A DNA stretch of 64,000 nucleotides from Apiotrichum sp. Y4204 (lineage: Eukaryota; Basidiomycota; Tremellomycetes; Trichosporonales; Trichosporonaceae), in NCBI GenBank assembly GCA_025531455.1, contig JAMYHL010000037.1, positions 248,001 through 312,000 of the forward strand. The letters run 5' to 3'. Position numbers and translations under genes: made by a program. Position 1 is the stretch's first letter. Every line of letters begins with the position of its first letter. Shown piece by piece: positions 11,398 to 21,980 of the stretch. The notes under the pieces are model-generated. The model worked only from the letters and a program-made list of their open reading frames with translations. It was not told where the DNA came from and made no database searches.

Positions 11398-12455
11398 ATG
11401 CGGGTACAGGGCTGGGACCCGGTGTCGTGAGTCGTGCGTTGCAGCGCTTTACTGATGGCAGGATTATCTCGCAGGTACGTGCTACATACGGTGACGTGCC
11501 GAGCTGCTGTCAAGTGTATGGGCGCGTTCGCTGAGCGAGTGGTCGCACTGCTCCTCGGTCTACATACCACTGCATGGTAGCTCGATAACATGCACCGCGC
11601 ACAGCAGCCGAGATTGGCCACGGTGTACAAGCCCGCTTCCCGTATCACGGCTCACGCCCAGATTATCTGCCTGCAGGCGCTGCACTACCTGACGCTCTCG
11701 CTGATCGTGCCGCCGATGCTGATCGGTTTCGCGACACCCTCCCTGCTAGAGTACAGCGGCGGCTCGCAGACGGTGGCACACATCATGGACTGGCGCGAGA
11801 TGGCCGCGCGGCCGGCGGTGAATACCGGCGAGGGCGCGTGGAAGAAGCTGCGCGGCGCGTGGGCGGGTGGCAAGAAGGTGTCGAAGGAGGGATCGGACCA
11901 CGACCACGAGAAGGGCGAGGGGAAGGATGAGCCGCCGGCATGGGACTATGGCGTCGACGATAGGCGCGGCTGGGTTATTGGGTTCTGCTGGATCGTTGCG
12001 TCGGGTGTAGAGTGAGTATATTGAGAGGAGAATGCGGGATTTGGTTACCTGATTCTCAACTTGAATCATATATCCGTTCTACACTGCTGGCTTTGCTGAC
12101 ACGCAGCATTCTTGCGCTTTACTACCTTATCCGCCGTCCGACACATATTCTCGACTTCTCGCTGACACTCAACTTTATACACCTCATCCTGACAACATAT
12201 TACGCGAAGAGTTTTCCGACAAGTTTCTTCTACTGGGTCGTACAAGCCCTTGGCGCCGTACTGATGGTCGGCGTTGCGGAGCAGGTGAGTGGCGGGCAAG
12301 GGATGTGACGGTAGACAGTCCTCCCTGCACACGAACCCGCACCAATCAAGGCTGACATCCAGCTCTGCGTCAAACGTGAGATGAGCAACGATCTCGACAT
12401 TGCATGGCAGCCGGACAGCGATGTGATCGAGTTGAGTGACCGGAACGAACGGTAG
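11398..12455 (+). CDS. SYS1: Golgi integral membrane protein SYS1
   Basis: Exons 11398-11426, 11462-11474 (13 nt), 11662-12011, 12107-12284 and 12363-12455 give about 220 aa. SYS1 recruits the Arl3/ARFRP1 GTPase to the trans-Golgi. The N terminus reads G-W-D-P-V-S-I-I-S-Q-I, matching the W-D-P-x-x-I-x-S-Q start of the family, and this is restored only by including the 13-nt microexon. Four hydrophobic helices follow. The diagnostic blocks L-D-F-S-L-T-L-N-F-I-H, F-P-T-S-F-F-Y-W and a final L-C-V-K-R-E-M are all present. A charged insert (Lys/Asp/Glu/Gly-rich) lies in the first lumenal or cytosolic loop and is longer than in the human protein (156 aa). The gene is divergent from the SAC3-like gene, sharing about 270 bp of promoter. 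Confidence 0.93.
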
Positions 12456-12672
12456 ATATAGAGTGCATCGGCCCATGCAGCTCTCATGTGCTGGTGATGT
12501 TATTAATGTCTCACGAATCAAACCAGTAACGTCTGGCGCATTTCCAGATACCCAGAGAATACATGCACATGACGAGCCCCCAAATATGGAGCTACTGAAC
12601 TGCTACGTGAACTGATCACCTCAAACACTCTCTGCTCATAACACCTCATAAGCACTCTTACGACCCGAGCTA

Positions 12673-14054
12673 CTAGGCGTTGCAACACTCGTTCTGGCGC
12701 ATATCCCAGTATGCAGCCCGCATTCGGTCCACCTCTGTACCGAGCTGAGTAAACACCTTGGCGGCCTCGGCGTTCCTGTGCTCCTCTACAAGCGCATCAG
12801 CCAGGAACTCCAGCGCAGGCGGGACGGGTGTCGGTGTGTCCTCCGAGATAGCAGTCGTGCGTGCGGGCCACTCGGCAGTCGCATCGAGATTGTCGGGAGG
12901 GAGGTCAACCGCACTTCCTACCATGTATGGGGCCAGAACGGGCAGAAGCGGGGTACGGGGCAGCGAAGCTGCGCGGATGACGCCACGGAGATAGTTCCAC
13001 GCCGACGCGTTGTGTGGGATACGGTGGATCTCATTGAGGGCATAGCTGCTGTTAGTAATGACCACAGACTTGTTTCCAAACTTACTCAATCTCCGTCTTC
13101 GCGCCTTCAACGCCTTTAGCTTTGGGACGTGCCATGCAAAGGAACCAGCGCCAGCCCCATGCCGAGTTATTCCTTCCGTCCTCTGCGAGAAGAGATTCAC
13201 ACCATGCCAACTCCTTCTCCCACATCTCGTCCGTAACGCGACCCAGCTCGTAAAAGTGGCAGTACAACCAGTGCAGGTATGCCCAGGTGTGGTAGTTCTT
13301 AGCGTCGGGCTCCAAGGCCGAATGGATATACTCAACCTCCGAGGAAATGTCCTTGGGTGAGATTTCAGTGAGGAGGAGAAGGCGATGGTGCCTGTAACAG
13401 TTAGTGGACATAAACAGTGGAGCTGAAAAGCATGAGAGTGACAACTCACCACACCTGATACGACTTGAGATTCACGCGGGCGAACTGGGTCACACGCTCG
13501 AGCTCGGCATTCAGGTCCGCTTTAGTCACAATCAAAGTGCTAAAACGGTACTGCCTGAGGGATCAGCTTGGCCGTCAAAAGGTTATTTGTTACTTAGTAC
13601 TCACCAAACAGTGTAGTGTCCGGGGTTCATATCGATAATGGCCTGGGTAAGGTCAAGAACGCGTTCACTTTTCTCGCCAGACTTCATCACAGCGCGGAAG
13701 TAGTCCATGGCATCACGGTCTGTGGTCAGTACCTATCGAAAACTGAGAGCGGTTTATCACAATGAGATTGCAAGGGTAGAATACATGAGCTGCCACGCCA
13801 TGTCCGGCGCTGTTGCCACCAGTCAGTGGCAGGGCTAACGAGGGCTGTTGTTCATGGCGCGATGCACTGCGACCCTCCTTCAGATATCCGAGACTCACAC
13901 TTTTCGGAGTACATGATGGGAACAAGAGGGTTCTCGCCGTCATCTTGTGGCACGGGGGTCACATCGCTCCAGCCGCGCTGGGCAAGGGGAATATACTTCC
14001 TGTCAGCTACACCGCGCCATCCATTCGTCTCACCTCGTCCTTCTCCTCCGGCAT
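12673..14054 (-). CDS. RAM2: protein farnesyltransferase/geranylgeranyltransferase type I alpha subunit
   Basis: Minus-strand exons 14054-14034, 13995-13899, 13719-13605, 13554-13450, 13391-13086 and 13048-12673 encode about 339 aa. It is the shared alpha subunit of FTase and GGTase I, which prenylate CaaX proteins such as Ras and Rho. The N-terminal family signature reads W-S-D-V-x-P-V-P-Q-D-D-G-E-N-P. The PPTA helical repeats follow: N-P-G-H-Y-T-V-W, S-Y-Q-V-W-H-H-R, K-N-Y-H-T-W, N-N-S-A-W and N-A-S-A-W-N-Y. The length equals that of fungal and animal homologues. Five introns of 37-179 nt interrupt it. The first intron's acceptor (GAAG at 13996) was chosen over the upstream CAG because only it keeps the frame. 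Confidence 0.93.
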
Positions 14055-15659
14055 AGTTTCGTCAGGCTGGCGAAAGGGTGTAAAGCACGTTTGCCGAATG
14101 AATATAGTTCAAGAGACGAGTAAAATACTCGAGAGAGAGAAAGAGAGCGTTGGCGAGAGATGAGCGTTATTATTGTTGATGGAGGGGGTGAGTGCTTCTT
14201 TTGTTGTCTTGTCGCTCTGTCTGTTGGCATCTGAGACACTTTCTGCACACACGATGGAGATCGTCATCAATCGGAGACGGAGTTTGGGCCAGCCTCCGTC
14301 TTACAAAAGAACCCACCAGGATGCTTTCAGTGTGGGGCTCCAACTCAGACGCCAGCCTCCGCCTCAGTCTCGCGAGGCGCGTCAGAGTGAATTGAGCGGT
14401 GGCAGTAGTGGCGATGCCAATGGCAGTGGCAATGGCAGAGGCAGGCAGAGGCAGAGGCAGAGGCAGAGGCAGTGGCAAGTGGCAAGTGGTGGCGCAGCTG
14501 GCGCTCGCTTGAGAAAGGAGGCCAAACAATGATCTTCAGGTCTCCAGACGACCAGGACCCACGTACCCACACAGGGCTGAACAAGACTAAAAATAATCAA
14601 AATCACAGAAGGAGCAATGACACACGGCGGCGTCAACACCCATTTTACAATCTCTATTGTCCTCCCCGCCCGCGGTGGGGCAGTGCCTTCGACAATGTCT
14701 CATGTCTCCCAATATGAGGTCCTTTTCGCTCCATCTAGATTATGTGGGGGAGGAAGTGCACCTTTGCACGGCCTGGTCTGGAAAATTGTTTGTGCAATGG
14801 CTTCGAGGCTTCTTTGTGGCGTAGCATGGTAGCATCTGTGCCCCGCGAAATTTGTGAATCTGTGTTGACGGCCAGCGAGGCTTCGGGTTTCCCACAAACG
14901 TTTGCAGTCCCAAGCGAACAGCAAGCACTCTTCGACGAGGACGAGGACAAGATCTCTATGCTCCTCACAACGTGTTCCACACCTTTCCTCGCTCCATCTT
15001 GTAGGGGACACCGTCGCAGGGTGGGTGAGTTCGGAATAGTCCACTCAAGTCCGAGCCATGGCCATAGGTTGCATGGACAACATGACAACAGGTGTTTGTG
15101 GATCCTGAAATCTGATATGACGTCAGTTGTACAATGATCCAGCCTGCGGGGCTTGTCATTACTTTTTCCCTTGGCACCCGGTCCGTTCGAGGTGGGTTTT
15201 CTTATCCTGCTATTATCCTCCCCCAAGCTCCCAAGCTCCCACGATCCCACTCTTGTTGCCTGATCATGCCTGACATCTCCCCTGCGCAGACCGAGACCAT
15301 GACAACAACGCCATTATGACGCCACATCCCACCCGTCTCACACCTCAGAGACGAGGTGCAGCAACGCGGCTCTCAAGCTCGCAAGCTCTCAGAGCTCAGA
15401 GATAGCTCGGCCCAAGTTCCCAGGATATTCCTTGCACCCTCATATCGGCCCTCACGCCCTCGTATCCCGGGAAACGTGCCTCTGATTCTCTCTCTCATAT
15501 ATATAGATCTCGAGGCATCGTACCCAACACGTCAGAATCCCCTCGTCTCAGCAAATTGCATCGAATCCAACTTGCTCGTCCTGACTCGAGAATCAGAGAG
15601 CTTTCATTACATTTCATCCCCCCTCCTCACCTATCCAGCTTCCTGGTAAACTCCACACG
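14055..15659. other. 1.6-kb divergent promoter region between RAM2 and phosphoketolase
   Basis: No gene is supported. An open frame at 14173-14532 translates a simple GGCAGA repeat into an Arg/Gln run and is judged not coding. A TATA-like ATATATATAG lies at about 15498, some 160 bp before the phosphoketolase start, followed by a pyrimidine-rich leader. The long gap may hold the control region of the metabolic gene (inference). Confidence 0.45.
14421..14490. repeat. GGCAGA/GGCAGT simple repeat
   Basis: About ten imperfect 6-bp units (GGCAGA, GGCAGT, GGCAAG) occur in the intergenic region between RAM2 and the phosphoketolase gene. Confidence 0.9.
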
Positions 15660-18600
15660 ATGCCGTACGACGCGACGACGCCTCCAAAAAACTCCAACCT
15701 CGACCCAGAGGTGGTTGGCAAGCTCCTTGTTGACCTTGAGCCCCAGGTCAGCGAACTGAAGAATGGCAACACGATAGATATGGAGAGCATTCTGGCTTTC
15801 CAGCGCGCTGCAAACTATCTGTGAGTATGCGATGAAATGGCCGTTGTCTACCTTGGATAAATTTCCTATCAAAGGTCCCCCAGTCACCTCCAGCATCACC
15901 CACTAATCGATCCAGGTCGGCTGCACAGATCTTTCTTCGCAACGATGGCCTCCTCACCCGTCCCCTAGAGCAGGACGATATCAAGCCACGTCTTCTTGGA
16001 CACTGGGGTGTAAGTCGTCAGCTGCGGAACGAGCGCTTACAATTAAGACATGCCCCGGCCTCAACCTCGCGTACGCGCATAGTAACGCCATCATCACGGA
16101 GCTTGAGGCCAAGGGTGAAAGCCCAGAGTGGTTGTTTGTGACTGGGGTAAGTTCATGTCGTGGAATCGTGGGAAGCGGAGCTGCGACCTAAGGGTCTGCT
16201 CATTCCAAAGATGCCCAACGGCTTGGGTGTTCTAAGGATTGCTCTGTCTTCCGCGGCTACCAGATCGATACGCAATAGACACAGGACTGACCAACCAGCC
16301 GGGTCACGGCGCCCCCGCCATTCTCTCATCGCTTTTCCTGGAGGGATCGATTGAGAGGTTCTATCCAGAGTACCCGATGACCAAGAAGGGCGCAGAGAAG
16401 TTTATCAAGGCCTTCTCGTGGCCCGGAGGCTTCCCATCGCACGTCAATGGTACGCTATCTTTGTCGAATCTTGGAGGGAGCTCACCTTGTAGCCGAGACC
16501 CCTGGCGCCATCCATGAGGGTGGTGAGCTTGGTTACGCTCTTGCAGTTGCATACGGTGCCGTGATGGACGCGCCCGATCGCATTGCTGTGGTCGTTATCG
16601 GTGATGGCGAGTCAGAGACGGGCCCAACTGCCACTGGTACGTAACCACTTTGTTCATTCAGCTTACAGACAAGCCTGGCATGGCCACAAGTACCTCGACC
16701 CTGCAGAGAGTGGTGCTCTCATCCCTATTCTGCATGTCAATGGCTACAAGGTGAGACTCTGAAGTATCTTTGCCTCTAACGCTTCCAAGATTGGCGAGCG
16801 CACCATCCCTGGCACAATGGACAACCTCGAGCTTGCCGCTCTCTACACCGGATATGGTTACCAGGTGCGGATTGTCGAGTACCCCGAGTACCACCTCGAA
16901 CACAAGACGACTCCCGAGCGTGACCTTGCTGTCAACTATGACTTGGCGGCATCTATGCGCTGGGCTTTGGATGAGATTCACAAGATTCAGAAGGCGGCGA
17001 GGTCGGGCAAGCCCATCACCAAGGCACGTCCGCCAATCATTATTCTCCGGACACCCAAGGGATGGGGTGGACCGAAAGTACTTGACGGTCACGACATCGA
17101 GGGATCATGGCGTGCTCACCAAGGTGAGCTGGCAAAGAAGCTGTGACAACATATCACTTACCATGAAGTTCCTCTCCCGCAGGCTGCCAGCGATTCTAAC
17201 CAGTTCGAACTTCTCAACAAATGGCTCAAGTCATACAAGGCCGAGGAGCTATTCCACCCGGACACGAACGAGCTCATCGATCCTAAGGTTGTCCGCATTG
17301 TGCCCAAGAAGCCGCACCACCGCATGGGCCAAGTCAAGGCTGCATACGCCGCTTATCAGCCACTTACGTCGCCTGACTGGAAGCCGTTCGCGCACGAGAA
17401 AGACAGCTCTGTTTCCAACATGAAAGCGTGAGTCGGTGTACTACGAATACGACTAATGACGATAGGGTTGGTGAATACATCCTGAAGATTGTCGAGGAGA
17501 ACCCCAAGACCTTCCGCATCTTCTCTCCTGATGAGATTACCTCGAACAAGCTTGACGCAGCGCTGCGTGTAACTCATCGCGACTTCCAGTGGGATCCCGA
17601 AACTGCCCAAGATGGTGGACGTGTCATTGAGATGCTGTCCGAGCACACGCTGCAGGGCTTCCTGGTGGGTTTACATGGACGCACGCTCCCCATGCTAACG
17701 AGATAGCAAGGCTATACCCTCACCGGACGCCATGGTCTATTCCCTTCGTACGAGGCGTTCCTAGGCATTGTCACTACCATGGTGGAACAGTACGCCAAGT
17801 TTGTCAAGATGGCCATAGAGACCAAGTGGCGTCCTGGTGTGGCCGGTCTGACCTACATCGAGACGTCTACTCTCTGGCGTCAGGAGCACAACGGCTATAG
17901 GTAAGCATAGCGCATTCTGCTGAGCTCGTGGCTTACAACTACAGCCACCAGAACCCTGGTCTCATCGGAAGTTTCATTTCGCTGCCCCGCAACCTTGCTC
18001 GCATCTACTTCCCAGCGGACGCCAACACCTCCGTCTCTACAGTTGCTCACTGTCTTCGGTCGAAGAACTTTATCAACCTCGTCGTCGGCTCCAAGAACCC
18101 ATCGCGTGTTCTGCTAACCCCTGAGGAGGCTGAGCTTCATTGCATTGCGGGTGCATCCACGTGGGAGAGCTATTCGTCCGACCGTGGTGTCAACCCCGAT
18201 GTTGTTCTTGTGGGATGTGGAGTAGAGGTCACGTTCGAGATTGTTGCGGCAGCTGCCATCCTTCGCAACGAGGGTGTCCGTGTCCGTATGGTGAACATCA
18301 ACGACCTTCTCGTTTTGAGCGAGTACGGTGGTCCCAACCGTCACCCACACGCACTCACCGAGGAGAGCTTTGCGACCCTCTTTACCACGGAAAAGCCAGT
18401 GGTTGTGGCATTCCACGGTTATCCCAAGGATATGGCCGGTCTCCTCTTCACGCGCAGGACTCATGTCGGCCGCGCACGTTTCGACATTCTTGGCTACATC
18501 GAGGAGGGCACAACCACCACTCCCTGGTCAATGCTTCGCCTCAACGATTGCTCACGCTACGACATCGCCCGTCGCGCCATTCAACATGTTGCGGCCACCA

Positions 18601-18749
18601 ACCCTAACCATCCCGTTACTCCGCGGGCGCATCTTCTGGGGGCCAACTGGTCCCACAAGCTTCGCGAACATGAGAAGTATACGCTCGCGCATGGCACCGA
18701 CCCTGAATGGTGCGGCGAGATCCCGGCCCTCAAGGATGGCCACGCGTAA
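15660..18749 (+). CDS. XFP: xylulose-5-phosphate/fructose-6-phosphate phosphoketolase
   Basis: Eleven exons: 15660-15820, 15916-16009, 16048-16146, 16299-16449, 16493-16636, 16674-16750, 16790-17123, 17169-17427, 17466-17664, 17707-17900 and 17945-18749, all in frame, give about 838 aa. The enzyme is thiamine-diphosphate dependent and splits xylulose-5-P (or fructose-6-P) with phosphate to acetyl-phosphate plus glyceraldehyde-3-P (or erythrose-4-P), in the cytosol. Conserved segments are [27 protein letters not shown], the TPP-binding [22 protein letters not shown] and R-L-N-D-x-S-R-Y near the C terminus. The length fits the family (about 790-840). Phosphoketolase is patchily distributed in fungi; in oil-forming yeasts it can feed acetyl units to lipid synthesis. 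Confidence 0.96.
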
Positions 18750-18921
18750 CCGGTTTAAATTTGACAAAGTAAAACATATCTTAGGAAGCCTACGTGGAAA
18801 TCATGTCGATGGAAAGGAGTAAAAATATCGTTCCCAACAGTCCAGTTGAAGTAGGTCAAGTCTGTTTATAGATCTGATGCATGCGTTGCGAGTCGAGAAA
18901 ATCAAAAGGACATCTATGTAT

Positions 18922-20608
18922 CTAGGCGGTGCTCTTCTTCTTCTTCTGCAGCTTCTTCTTTCTCCGATTCCGCTCAATCTGGGCTTGCGTCTTCGCCTTC
19001 TTCGCCTTGTCCTCCTGAGTGGTACCGTCGTCCGCCATGTCAACGTCCTCGTCTTCCTCTTCACGTCCGCGCTTCTTCCCAGTGGCAGCACTAACCTCCT
19101 CATCGCCATCCACACGCTCAAAACAGCTCACGAAGAACCCGTTCGTCTTGTCCTCGGGCATGCACCTGATGACGCTCTCGTACCCCTCGGGCAGCTCCTC
19201 CTTGAGCCCTCGTCGCTCCCACTTGGGAAGCACCGACGAGCGAGGCGCAAGGCGCCACCCACCGCCTGAGGCAGCCAGCGCACTCGCAACGACGCGCTCA
19301 TCCTCTTCAGGGTGGATCGAGCAAGTAGAGTACACGATACGGCGCACCGCGGGGACTGGTGTGAGTTTCTGATGTGATGGCGCGTCAACTCACACTTGAA
19401 CGCATGCAGGATCATTTGGAGCTGGAAGCCCGCAAGTTTCTCGAGACGCTCCTTCTCGCCCTCCTTCCCGCTGTCGTCCTCCTCATTCTCAACGAGGTAA
19501 TCGAGGCGGTTGACAATGCCGGAGCCGGAACAGGACGGGTCGAGGAGGATACGCGTGACGTTCGGGTAGTCGTCCGGGTTCGTCTCGGTGAAGTCGCCGC
19601 GAGTCGGGGTAATGTTGCGGCAGTTGGCGCGCTCCAGCATCTTCGTCAGCGTCTGGTACCTTGGCGGACTGCGCTCAAACGCGTACAGCGTCCCGGTGTT
19701 GTGCATCAACGCGCTCATCAAGCTCGTCTTATTCCCCGGCGCGGCTGTCGCGTCGATACACTCCGCGAGCTGCCCCTCCGGCAGGCCGTCCTCTCCGCCC
19801 TCCCATCCATCCATGATGACGACAGCCGGAATACACGACGCCTTGTCCTGTAGAATCACCGCGCCCGACTCGTACCACTTGTCGCCGACCCACCAGCTGG
19901 TCGCGGCGGGGAACACGAGCAGGTTGGACGGCAGGTGCGGGTCCATGAAGTACTTGCCATTCGGAACAGGATACTCTGGCTTGGGTATGCGGGTGAAGTT
20001 CTTCGTGGCGAGGTGCTTATGCAGCGCCTCGAGGCTCCAGTCCTCCTTGGTCCCCGTCCCCGCATTCGGGTTCCAACGGACATAGCGCGCCTCGACGACG
20101 CTTCCGCTCCGCCCGAGGTCCTTAACGCTGCTCTTCCCAGCGCGCAACTGCAGGCGCACAAGCTCGGCCTTCAGACGCGCCTGGTGTCGCAGCACAGCTG
20201 CTTTCGGAGCCCACTTGTCCGACGCCTCGATCTTGCCCTTGAACAACAGGTCGTGCAGCAGGACGCAGAGGAAGTTGGGTGTTGACGGCGTCGCCTTTGG
20301 CCGGAAGGTGTCGCGCTCAAGCTTGCCTAGTGGGACCGTCTGGAGGAGCGTGTTGATCGTGTCCCGGTCTGAAGTCAGATCGCCGTACATAGAGACAAAT
20401 GCAGCTCCGTTCTAGTCACGCACACTTGAGTGTTTCGATGATCACTGAGGTGTCAGCTCCACAGACAAACAAGATGCCTACATGCAAGTACGCGCTTCGT
20501 CTCGGCCGGCGTGCCCTGCACCTTGGCCGCCGCCAGCGAGCCCTTGACGGATCCCTTGTGCTTATCCAGGTGGTCGAGCGCGAGCGCCGCTGAGCGGTAG
20601 AAGTTCAT
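18922..20608 (-). CDS. RCM1: 25S rRNA (cytosine-C5) methyltransferase, NSUN5/Rcm1 type
   Basis: Minus-strand exons 20608-20482, 20444-20424 (21 nt), 20368-19394 and 19355-18922 encode about 518 aa. The family methylates a cytosine in large-subunit rRNA in the nucleolus using S-adenosylmethionine. The start M-N-F-Y-R matches yeast Rcm1. SAM-binding and catalytic motifs are A-T-A-A-P-G-N-K-T, D-P-S-C-S-G-S-G (Cys near 329) and Y-S-T-C-S-I-H-P-E-E-D (Cys near 386). The tail is acidic then very Lys/Arg-rich, typical of nucleolar proteins. The 21-nt exon between two short introns restores the conserved L-I-I-E-T-L-K-Y-R segment; the third acceptor was placed after CTGACTTCAG for that reason. It ends about 170 bp from the convergent phosphoketolase gene. 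Confidence 0.93.
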
Positions 20609-21980
20609 GGTGAGTGGAGGTTGGGATGAGGAATGGATGGTGCGAAGAAATCGATCGAGCCGTTTGTCCTGAAATTTTCTGGCCGGCTTGCAGCACACTT
20701 GTCGCCCCGTCACTAATCACTGATGGGCCTGATGGCTGTCGGTGATGGCGTAGATCGCAATCACTCAAAATGTCTGAAGGGCCTTAGCCGTGCATCCATG
20801 CAACAATCTACAACACTACGGTACGTACGGTGACGAACCGTCTACGGACGTGGCTACTCTACGGTGTGCCAGTGAATATCTGTAATGCGTCAGCAACTCG
20901 CCAATGACAAGATGAATCAATGGGGAGGGATGAAGAGGATAGGATCAGGATCGTTGATAAGCTTTCTCCACAAGAGAGTCGGACAATGTAGATAAGTTAA
21001 AGACATCATGAGAGTGGGAAGATCGCCGCGAGGCGTCGAGGGCGACTAGGTGACAGCAGCCGCACATGTGGCTTGGGTGCAAAGATGTGGCGGGACTTTC
21101 AAACTAAACACTTACAGGTCACTGATGGTCGCGTTGAGAACGAGATCTAATGCGATGAGACGAGATGAGATGAGATGAGAACGGATAATGGAAGAATGAG
21201 CAGAGGAAGAGGAATTTTGGACAGACTGAAAAAAGTTGGTCCTTGTCGAGATCGCATCCAAGCGCTTCGCACTGCCAATGGCCACTGGGCCAGCTGGGCC
21301 GGCTGGGCCACTGGATAATCAAATAAACTGGGATGCTTGAATAAGGACACTGGCAGACTGTTGTTGTTGTCTTTGTATTTGGTATTGGCTGCCAGATCCG
21401 CCAGATCATCCAGTTGAATTAAGCCAAAACTCTTTAGATTAGGAAATTGCCGTCCATGTAATAACACCCACCTCCTTATGATAATGCTGGCATTAGACTT
21501 TCCCCTGCACCGCCATCCCTGGGACGGGCCGCGTACCATGTTACCACGCTGGCTAGGTCCGAGAGTACCACCGTGCATGCCCGTGCAGTTGCCAGCCGCA
21601 CCAGCCGCACCTCCACCTTTGGCTTATCGGTCGGTTGTCGACCTGCTGGCTACATGCAACCTGCGTCACAGCTGCGCAAGTGTCATCGGCTGCACGCTTG
21701 TTCTCGACGTGTACTCGATCCCAACGATCACAACGTTGCTCAACCTCATCAACTGGCTCTCGTGTTGGTCTTCACACCCACTCAACGAATCCAACACTCT
21801 TCAACTCGCGCGCTTCAATCGACAGAAATACGCTGGCTGAGAGAGTAGGACCTAGACAACGCGTGTTTCTTCAACACGTCATCCATCGTCTTCCGTCCCA
21901 TCGTTGAATCGCGCCTACGGTTCTGTCCTCTAGAGATTCAACCTAGTCGCAGTCGAGCCAGCTGCAGCCGCATTGCAGCA
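20609..21980. other. 1.4-kb divergent intergenic region between RCM1 and VPS10
   Basis: No coding region is supported on either strand. Around 21145-21180 a GATGAGATGAGA-type short repeat occurs. This stretch should contain both promoters. Confidence 0.45.

Noticed and set aside
14173..14532. 119-aa open frame with Arg/Gln run
   Set aside because: It is the translation of a GGCAGA simple repeat, with no conserved pattern and in the promoter region of two well-supported genes.
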